From assembly GCA_930367215.1 (NCBI GenBank), contig OV884056.1, positions 195,341,310-195,405,309 on the forward strand: DNA of 64,000 bases, written 5' to 3'. Of the stretch, positions 56,121-64,000 are shown piece by piece. Each line of letters opens with the position of its first letter. The first letter of the stretch is position 1. The stretch is from Pollenia angustigena. Its lineage: Eukaryota; Arthropoda; Insecta; Diptera; Polleniidae. The notes under the pieces were generated by a model that saw nothing but the letters and a program-made list of their open reading frames with translations, did no database searches and had not been told where the DNA came from. Position numbers and translations under genes: made by a program.

Positions 56121-57755
56121 CAGTGTTTGAAAATAAACAGCACATTATTTAGCGTTTGGCTAACACAACAAAGAACGATGTCTATTTTTGTTGGTGATTG
56201 TGTCCACTAACGCAACCCTTAATCCCGTTCGTAACTATTTTCAAGAAATAACCGAACATTATTTAATGATTGGTTCTTTGTTAAAAAAAAAACAGAACAA
56301 TTGTAATGATACTGTTACAAACATTATATTTTAATGTTCTAAAATGTTTCTTTTTTAGAAATGAACAAGCAAACAATTTTAGCAGCGACCGCAGCACGAA
56401 CAGCTTGTGTGTGTATTGTGAACAGCACAACAGAAACGAACGAACATTAATGAGCTGAATTGAACACAATAAAGTGTATGGTTAAAAAAAAACCGAACGG
56501 AATTAAATGGCGGTGCGCAAAATGACCCCAGGAAATATGGCCCCAAAAGTAAAATGAAAAACGGCCCCCCAAAATTTTACATGACACACAACAACACGCA
56601 ATTTCGGCGCAATTTTTTGTTTTTTTTTTTTGGTTATTTTTCATTTTTTCGATATGGGTGTTTTTGCATTTTAAGTGGGATGAAAAATGACCCCAATATC
56701 AAGGAATGAAAAATAGCCCCAAATAATATCACAATTTTTACTTTGGGGCTATTTTTCGTCTACTAATAAAAAATGCAAATTTTAAGAAACATTTTTACAC
56801 AAATTTTATAAAATTCTATGTAAAAGTTTTTAGGGGTAGTCTAAAAAACCCGAATTCCTAAGTAGAAAAAGTCCTTGCCGGTTTTTCAGAGATGCTTTAG
56901 TTAGCGAAGCCGGTGTTTTTTATGCCATAGAGGAAAAAATCCTTGCGCCCGGCCGGCTATGTAGCGAAGCTTTAGTGAGCGAAGCCAGTGTTCGTTATAC
57001 CAAAGAGAAGAAAACCCTTTCACCCGGCCGAAGGCCGGCTATATAGAGAAGCTTTAGCTAGCGAAGCCAGTATTCGTTATACCATTGAAGAGAAAATCCT
57101 TGCGCCTGGCCACAGGCCGTCTATTACGTGAAGCTTTAGTAAGCAAAGCCAGTTTTCGTTATATCATAGAGAAAAAATTCCTTGCGCATGGCCGAAAGCC
57201 CAACCATGCTATCAATCGTACGATTTTTAAAACCAAAACTGTATAATTATCCGGATTTTGAAATCGGGATTCTAAATTTCTGATTTTTAGCTTCGGGCAT
57301 ATGAACGCCACCGAAAATGTTTAATGTAACTTTCTTTGTGTTCTTTTTTGGGGTTCAAATTCATTATAAATTTTGAGGTGATTTTTCATAATGAAGAATA
57401 ACCCCAAATTTAGGGTCATATTTCATTTTATTTTTAGGGTTATTTTTCATTTTTTTTGGGGTAATTTTTCATTAAAAAAATGGGGCATTATGAAAAATAG
57501 CCCCAAATTTGGGGTAAATTTTCATTTATTTTTTTGGGGCCATATTTCGCAGCGCCGAATTAAATGTTGTCATCTTTTGTTGAGTTGGATAAGAACAGTA
57601 TATTATTCTGTTTGAAAGATGACAAAGACTGAAAGGTTATTTTTAATGATGATTTTAATTAATGATTTTAATGACACTGTAAGCGTTTGTGTGTTCCACA
57701 AATCTACCGAACCGAACACTAAGGAGCGATATTTAGTATTCATTTTCGAACACTG
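56121..57755. mobile_element. hAT element, CAGTGTT family copy 2, disrupting a LINE
   Basis: Ends CAGTGTTTGAAAATAAACAG and TTCATTTTCGAACACTG match the element at 29767-30266. Flanks TGGTAAAA/CTTTAAAA share five of eight bases, a decayed TSD. Removing it rejoins the LINE reading. It hosts the GGCCCC array element at 56509. Confidence 0.85.
56509..57556. mobile_element. GG...CC array element, GGCCCC type, copy 2, 1048 bp
   Basis: GAATTAAAT is duplicated exactly (56500-56508, 57557-57565) around GGCGGTGCG and CGCAGCGCC. Arms and core match 43198-44132, with five core units (CCTTGCG words near 56872, 56940, 57014, 57098, 57179). It lies inside a hAT element that itself lies inside a LINE, so it is the youngest layer here. 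Confidence 0.92.
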
Positions 57756-58030
57756 CTTTAAAATCCATCAAAAGACCCAAAGCCGCATATTTTGGACACA
57801 TTGTACGTGGTGAAAAATAAGAACTCCTTCAATTTAAATTGGAAGGCCGCATTAAAGGAAGAAGACATGGGCTTTAAACAGATGGCATGGCTGCGTACTA
57901 TTTGATATTGTAGTGTGCTGCGGACCATTGGCGATATAATACACACAGTAAGAGGCCGAGAAGAATATTGTAGCTAGTTAATGATATTATTTAAAACTAA
58001 ATATTAAAACTTGCATTAAATCAGTATATG

Positions 58031-58242
58031 CAGGGTTTAAAAAACTGCAGTCAAAGTAGAAAAACTGCCATTTCTTCCACTTATTCATTTGTCATTGGCC
58101 AAAACAAAACTGTTGCTTTAGCTTCTAATTTATTAAATATGAACACTCGCAGTCAATCCAACTCAAAAAGCGAAAAGTTGTACCCATATTTTCGTTTTTT
58201 GTTCGACAGTTTTTGGTTTCTATTGCAGTTTTTTAAACCCTG
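58031..58242. mobile_element. 212-bp hAT MITE, copy 2
   Basis: Ends CAGGGTTTAAAAAACTGCAG and CTGCAATAGAAACC-like inverse closing TTTAAACCCTG. Flanking octamers AGTATATG/AGTATATC differ at one base. Homologous along its length to 28562-28771. Confidence 0.88.
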
Positions 58243-58560
58243 AGTATATCTATACAGTATTTATCGGATATAAGAACATCTCATATAAGAACAAAACGCT
58301 TATAAGAAACATTTTCAAAAACACCATGTCTTTTTTGTGATGTTTCTAACAAAAAAGGTTTCATATAAGAAAAACGCTTATAAGAAAAAAACTGATAAAA
58401 GAACAGTTTTCTTAAACACCAAAATCACAAAATGTATAGAAAAAGAATTTATATAAGAAACTTCCAACGGCAACACAGAATTTATGTAGTTTGCATGGAC
58501 AACTCTGTTTTCTGACAGTTGTACAACAAGAACAAAGTTTTTTTTTTACTTTTAGTTTTA

Positions 58561-58727
58561 GATGAGCGAACTGGTACTCATGTTAAAATTTTAAAAGAAA
58601 TACAAAACGGTATAAAAAGAGGCGAAATTGCAAAAAATATAATATTGGACTTTCAACGTTATCTAAAATAGTGAAAAACTCAAAAGACATAGAAAATAAT
58701 TATTTTAAAGTTAGAAACGTTAACATG
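58561..58727 (+). pseudogene. pogo transposase N-terminal HTH fragment
   Basis: HVKILKEIQNGIKRGEIAKN, then after a frameshift GLSTLSKIVKNSKDIENN, is the CENP-B/psq-type helix-turn-helix seen at the start of pogo transposases (Ile-Ala spacing, STLS recognition helix). The rest of the transposase is missing. Confidence 0.75.
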
Positions 58728-58861
58728 GGGTCGTCACCTGACAATTTTTTGTCATACCAAACGTCAAAGTCCATATAAAAAAAACTTTGAAATTTTTGTC
58801 AGCGTTTTTTTTATATAAAGTTTGACGTTTATTATAACCAAAAATTGTCAGGTGAAGACCC
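58728..58861. mobile_element. 134-bp palindromic MITE nested in the pogo element
   Basis: GGGTCGTCACCTGACAATTT is mirrored by AAATTGTCAGGTGAAGACCC with one mismatch, and inner AAACGTCAAAG/TTTGACGTTT also pairs. The flanks show no clear duplication. Confidence 0.7.
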
Positions 58862-59240
58862 TTTGTAACAAAAAAAAAGATAGAAAACCAAAATATGAAA
58901 GTCTTATGGCCATAGCTACTTATATAAGAAATAAGTTTCTTATATAAAATAGTTGTATATAAGAAAGAAACGCTTATAAGAAACTTTTTTCCTGGATTTT
59001 GTACGTTTCTTATATCCGATAAATACTGTACTATAAATGCATGTTATCACTTATATTCAGTAATTTATTGGTAGAAAAAGAAGAATATAGCTCTCATATA
59101 GGATAGTTTCTAGAAGTTTTTGTTTGTTGTATCAAAAGTTTTGGTTAGTAGGCACAACCTGCTACATATTTCATTAAAGCATATATGAATAACTGATGCT
59201 TTTTTGACAAAAATGTTCCATATATGCGGGGATTACTTTA

Positions 59241-60060
59241 TGCTTTGTTCACACTTGGATTTTAAAATGCGTTTGAGCATCTTGAACGTGATTAAGCTCT
59301 AATCCCTTCAATATCGAGACGATTATCCATATGTTCATAAAAATGATTTGTTAATCACTCCAAATTGACATGATTAAAACTAAATCATTTCATTAATCAC
59401 ATTGAATAATATGAACATACCTCAAACTGAGTATGATGTAGCATCGGCCACAATAAACGTACCACTCACGTGAGCAACCGACCACGATTTCCACTTAATT
59501 TTTTTTATTTTGTCCTTAAAAAATTCATACATTTCCACAATTTCATCATGAATATGTTTAAAATCTTCTTCTGATAACTTTACTAAATTATTTTTTTTTA
59601 TCAAATTTTAATACTTTCAAGAATTATAAATTTGTTTGTTGTGTTTTATTTATTAATCAGCTGTTTTCCTAATCATCTCTAATATAATGTTAGAGGCTTT
59701 GATTAACTTATGGCTTATAAATCAATGAATGATTAAACGTTGGTTTAGTTGAACTAAACTTAAATTTATATGTAGTTTAAAATTAACAGCTGCAAATCAG
59801 TGCCCCATATATTATATGTAGTGCAAAAATAATAATGTGGCAGCACTACGATAAATGTTGTCAAATTTATATGGTTTGTACTGATAGTTTAAACGCCCAT
59901 ATTGTTTGCGTTAAGAGGTGCTTTAAACGTTTACTAAATGATAGATATGCTGCTTTAAAAACATTATAAAGCAAAAATAGAGTTTAACTTGCACTGATTA
60001 ATAAGCCCTTAATCATCGTTTTGCTTAAACGCGTTTTAAAACATAAGTCTGAACGTAGCA
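59241..60060. mobile_element. PIF/Harbinger-like element, 820 bp
   Basis: TGCTTTGTTCACACTTGGAT and the inverse of TAAGTCTGAACGTAGCA form the ends; inner TTTTAAAATGCGTTTGAGC and GCTTAAACGCGTTTTAAAA pair. TTA flanks both ends. On the minus strand 59604-59422 is an open 60-codon stretch (LSEEDFKHIHDEIVEMYEFF) with protein-like composition but no recognised domain. It may be a relic of an element protein. Confidence 0.7.
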
Positions 60061-60357
60061 TTATATTTAAAAAAAAAAAATTCAAAAATGTGAAAAGTTG
60101 TCGTTTTCTTTACTAAATATATAAACAAAAAAAAGGTAAATATGTTCCATATCTTACCCCCAGCTGTATTTCAGAGTGAGATGCTACCTTTCATGCAGCT
60201 GCGCTAAGTTCTTTTATATGCAAGCGAGTGTTGTGGATATTTACTTTGTACTTGTATTTGCGTACAATTGGTTTTATATTGCAAAAGTGTAATTAACTGA
60301 AGTGGATATACAAGTTGTTTTTTACTTTTATTGAAATTGTTTCTTTTTTTTAACAAA

Positions 60358-63300
60358 TATGGCGGTAAGTTTTTAACAACAGGTGAGTTTTATTATTTAA
60401 AATCAGTGTTGTTAACGCTAATTTGCAACCACACAAATTGAAAGTTGAAAATTTCTGCAACCACTCAACATGAATTAGCGTTATCAATCAAATCACGATA
60501 TCATTTTGTTCTATTGATATACCGAAAATGCTCCACTATGTAAACGTGTGTGTAGCATTATAAATATATATTTGAGAAAATAAAACAGCATTAAGCAAGT
60601 TTCATTAGATATGATTATGATCCATAACTAGCCAATGCTTTCACACAAAACCTATTTATCGGAACAAGAAATAATGTGCACTTACAAAATCACAACTTAA
60701 AAAGTGTTCCATTATTAAAACTTTACTTTAACCTATAGTTAGCGATAAAGTAAATTGAGTTTCATCCTTCCTGGTAGGTTAAAGTAACATTGTTATAATG
60801 GAACATTTTAAGACGGCATATAAAATCCTACATTTAGCTATCGGTAAGTAGTAAAAAGGGGATTTTACTTACAAAATTCTCTTCAAAGTAAAAATAAAAT
60901 ATCACCAGATTTTTTTAAAAATTGGCGGATTAATGAAAATGTTCCCTTAATGAACTTATTATCTATTTCAAAAATGTCTCTTCATTTCAGAAATCATAAA
61001 TTGTGGCGTTCAAATAATCAATTTGGCAGATATGTATATCTCAAATGAACAAAAATAAGGAAAATTGATTTTAATTAACAAATTTGTAATATTAATTAAA
61101 ACATTAATTAAATTTAAACCAGTAAACAAATTAAAATTATCAATTAAATATTTTTTGATATTGAGAATTTTTTTTGCAGTAATGTTGTTGATATAAGTAA
61201 ACGTTTAATTGACTTGATTAAATTTTTAATAAAAACTGATTTTATTTTTGATTAAACTGGTTGAATTGAAAAAAATGGCAAGAATTTTTCTTGTGTGTTT
61301 ATTTATTCTCGTCTTTCCAGTTTGGCCTTATTAAAAATGCCCATCATTTACTGAGTTCTAAAAATTAAATTTAATATCAGGGTTTTCTCATTATGGTTAA
61401 TTCGACGTCTAGCTTAGTCCTCCTAGTATTCTTGCTCTTCTACGGTTTTCTTGGGGGTTTCAATCCAGCGCGATAAATATCAGGTTATCCTGGACTTTTT
61501 GAAGTATATGACCAAACCAATTCCATTTGCGTTAACGAATTTCTTAAGCTAAGTCCGCTAGTTTTGTCACTGACCATAAATAAATTATTGCTGATGTTGT
61601 AGCCGTTAAAACACAAAGTACTGAGGTGGCAGCCTTTGCCCGAATAGTTGTTTTTCCGGGTCAATCAGGTAGTACATACACGCAAAATGGTTGAAGTATG
61701 GTTAAAAAAACATATTATGGTCCCTGCAATGGCAGCAAACCAACTTTTGTTGTTTTTAAAAACAAATTTTTCACGATTGATAATATTAAACAATTAAGTG
61801 TTTACCTCCCTTGAAACTTAAAACATGGTTGAATTTTACAATATTATGTTTTAATAAACCAAAGCTACAACTTTACACTTAAACATATAATGGTTGCCTC
61901 AACCATATTTATATCACGGCAACCATATTATAGTTAAATTCATCCATCCTTAAGCTATAATCATATTTTGGTTGTCTCCACACATGTTATGGTTAATATT
62001 TAATAACAATAATATGTTCAAAATTATAACATTTTAATGCATTGCATGTTTAATTTTAAATTTATTATAATATGTTTAAAAAGCAACAACATTCTGGTTT
62101 GCTTATAATTCTCATTCATTTTATATTTTGAATGAAATACATAAATTAACGTAGAATAAACTAGTCACAGGCTGGAATAACACCTATCAGGAATAAAATA
62201 TTAAATAAAATTATAATTTGACACTTAACAAACATATTGAAAAAAATTATGAAATAAATAATCATAATATGATAAACATTGAACATATTATTGTTCATTC
62301 TGACCATAATATTGTTACTTTTGTCAAAATTCTGGCAAAGTTTGACCATATTATGGTTAATTTTAAACACAATATGGTTATTTTTGACCTTTATTATGGT
62401 TAATATTGACTAAACTATGGTTAATTTTGACCATATTATGGTGGATTTTGGGAAAATTTTTGTTGATTTTAAACATACTATGGTCATATTTAAACTTGAT
62501 ATGGTAACCTGCAAACGTTAACATTGTTAAAATCCAACCATATTATATTGCTCTTAGAATATGGTTACCTCCAACCATATTTTTTTTTACGTGTAGACTT
62601 GGCTACCGTGGGATTAATAAATCGAGATGGTTGTCGGCTAAAATAGCATTACCGTTTTACTTAAACATTGGTTTGAATAGACTTGGAATGCGTTGAAATT
62701 ACGTGGATTTGCGTTCCGCGTTTTACATCCATACGGCAAAGTCGAATACATACGTTTCTCATAATCAATTACAATAATTTTTATACATTGAAGTTGTGTA
62801 GGGTATCATGTCATGGGAATACCAACCTTTATGTGACGAATGAAATTCCAGATTTGATCTTGAAAGAGATGAAATGTTCAACGCACACACATTAATTATC
62901 CATATTTTTTAACATCCTGCTTGCGAGGACAAACATAATTAATAACTTTTTGATAATATTAGCTGCGGAAAAAAAACAAGTTCATTTTAATGAGCAAAGT
63001 TTTAAACTCGGATTTTGCTTATACACCAAGGAGATTTTTCTTTGATTTTTGAAATTGTGTTTATAGAAAGAGGCGAGCGCTTCATCTACAAAAATTCAAA
63101 GTCATATCTGCCCGGCCAAGAAAAAACCCCGTTATTATGACATTTTGCTTGGAGAAGCAGGTCCAGCTTCACAAAATATTAAGGAACATATGTTGCTTTT
63201 GATTCAAAATTTTAATATTTGCTTGAACTATCCGAACTTTACATACATTTACAACCTTAACAATTCGTACCACCCAACTATCGATGGTTTTACAAAAGTA

Positions 63301-63363
63301 ACAAGAGTTTTTTATCGTGACTTTTTAATACACATGCTTACAAACCAAAAGCCGTATGTATGA
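60358..63363 (+). CDS. Speculative two-exon gene (ATGGCG exon plus 99-codon exon)
   Basis: ATGGCG at 60358-60363 is followed directly by GTAAGTTT. At 63067, right after TTTATAG, a 98-codon open frame runs to TGA at 63361-63363, and the phases agree. The joined product would begin MAKEASASSTK, continue with KKKPRYYDILLGEAG and end in an aromatic, hydrophobic stretch. I do not recognise it. In between lie a LINE relic and an array element. Against it: no homology recalled, AT-rich chance frames of this length occur elsewhere, and the acceptor lacks a strong pyrimidine tract. Confidence 0.2.
60395..60500. repeat. Small inverted repeat
   Basis: TTGTTAACGCTAATTTGCAA is mirrored by ATGAATTAGCGTTATCAA about 75 bases later, and the inner GCAACCAC also recurs directly. 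Confidence 0.55.
60698..60815. repeat. Palindromic MITE-like repeat
   Basis: TTAAAAAGTGTTCCATTATT and AATGGAACATTTTAAGA pair, as do TTTACTTTAACCTA and TAGGTTAAAGTAA. About 115 bases in total; TSD unclear. Confidence 0.6.
60816..61399. other. AT-rich spacer, nothing recognised
   Basis: Dense in AATTAA words; no gene or bounded repeat. Confidence 0.3.
61400..62790 (-). pseudogene. LINE C-terminal relic split by an array element
   Basis: On the minus strand, sequence above 62600 reads YGCKTRNANPRNFNAFQVYS (YGCETW-type motif), and below 61560 RKWNWFGHIL then FIALDxNPQENRRRARI, the C-terminal motif also present in the relics at 7710 and 53836. Removing 61679-62593 brings the two parts within normal distance. 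Frames shift and a Trp codon is now TGA. Confidence 0.7.
61679..62593. mobile_element. CATATTATGGTT array element, TA target, 915 bp
   Basis: The ends CACGCAAAA and TTTTTACGTG with TA on both sides delimit a segment made largely of AACCATA / TATGGTTAA words in both orientations. For example GACCATATTATGGT and ATTATGGTTAATATTGAC occur about every 30 bases near 62340-62450. The centre lacks the motif. No coding capacity. Confidence 0.75.
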
Positions 63364-63664
63364 CAGAGTATTGCCACGATGTAAGTGTGAATAGTCCCAT
63401 GATTTATTGTAAATGGTAAATTGTGTATGAGTGCGTTAATATGGCAACATTTTAACAATAAGTAATTAAAACACAAAAGAATAAAAATCCAGTATTTATA
63501 TACGAAAAATGATGAAGTAATGACAAAAACTATAATTGTATTTAAGAGCTAAATCATGACTCATAAATTCTTGTACTTATACGCACTCATACTTATTCCA
63601 ATGTTATTCAAACTAATATTCACTCAAAAGTTTCATTTTATTCATCGTACTCATACTTAAGCCC

Positions 63665-64000
63665 AGATTACACTATCTCACAAGTCTTACGTATTCCATA
63701 ATACTTTGTGAGATAGTAATCTAATGAGTTTTGATGCGACTGTCAAAAAATCTAATGTAACATGACAGTTTGCGTTCACACTATCACACAAAGTATAAAC
63801 ACTCACGCATGAAAAAATGCAACACTGATCCAATGAAAAGTATTATAGTTTAGAAATTTTTCAAAAAACAATGAAGTCGTATGGGATGTCAAACTTTTTT
63901 CATAATCCTTGTCATTTTCGTGACACATTGCATTCACACTATCACACTATGTCATATTACTTGAGTTTTTGACATGTATTAATACAAAGTATAATAGTGT
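63665..64000. repeat. Partial repeat with CACACTATC motifs, cut by the window edge
   Basis: TTACACTATCTCACAAG, TTTGTGAGATAGTAATCT, TTCACACTATCACACAAAGT and a second TTCACACTATCACACTATG occur in mixed orientation up to the last base. This is probably one arm of an inverted-repeat element continuing outside. Confidence 0.45.

Larger units (their letters stand above)
55460..57975 (+). pseudogene. Third LINE relic, split by a hAT insertion
   Basis: Before the insertion: INRGVRQGCILSPLLFN, YADDTTFIADN (intact YADD at about 55681-55692), LNIQKTKFMIEGRS, SREINLSLRLRFLKCYVWS, VLRRINTERKLVK. After it, from 57756: AAYFGHIVRGEK, LQFKLEGRIKGRR. The RT is of a different LINE family from the 7710 copy. 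It is broken by frameshifts and stops plus the 1.6-kb insertion. Confidence 0.82.
58255..59028 (+). mobile_element. pogo/Tigger-type element, 774 bp
   Basis: CAGTATTTATCGGATATAAG and its inverse CTTATATCCGATAAATACTG form perfect ends, flanked by TA on both sides. ATAAGAAAC words are repeated throughout the arms. A fragment of a pogo-type DNA-binding domain lies inside, supporting the class. Confidence 0.9.

Overview
The window is AT-rich, intron-bearing nuclear DNA of a higher fly (Diptera, Brachycera). The best anchor is a two-exon eclosion hormone gene (Eh, minus strand, 32834-34660). Its mature peptide and pre-peptide layout follow the fly form closely. The repeat load and long TE-filled introns fit a large calyptrate-type genome better than a compact Drosophila one, but species cannot be read from the sequence.

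Host genes are few. (1) Six 3' exons of a secreted-type animal haem peroxidase lie on the plus strand at 13990-24410, with one open frame of 639 codons across all junctions; the 5' exons and signal peptide are not in view. Its second visible intron (8.2 kb) is packed with transposons. (2) Eh lies 8.4 kb downstream on the opposite strand. (3) A 50-codon membrane smORF (38452-38604, minus) and two speculative gene pieces (5722-5789 minus; 60358 joined to 63067-63363 plus) are offered at low confidence.

Most of the rest is mobile DNA, and many boundaries can be fixed to the base by target-site duplications (TSDs). There are hAT-type elements with 8-bp TSDs (409-1340, 26063-27704, 28287-29176, 29767-30266, 54785-55181), a TTAA element of piggyBac type (19909-21152), a pogo/Tigger element with TA TSD (58255-59028), PIF/Harbinger-like elements with TTA TSD (49561-49705, 59241-60060), two Helitrons (40428-40914; 44720-46039), a Penelope-like element with an almost intact RT/GIY-YIG ORF and a degenerate hammerhead motif (12057-13870), three relics of an IS630/mariner-type transposase, and several LINE corpses. 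Insertions are often nested, which gives a relative chronology (e.g. LINE, then hAT, then array element at 55460-57970).

The most unusual content is a group of GG...CC-ended elements (41762-42895, 43198-44132, 46079-47356, 56509-57556). They have 8-9-bp TSDs and arms built from arrays of a short A-rich plus CCCC (or GCCAT) motif in both orientations. They share a GC-rich core minisatellite of about 70-85 bp. A structurally similar but TA-flanked element made of CATATTATGGTT units lies at 61679-62593.
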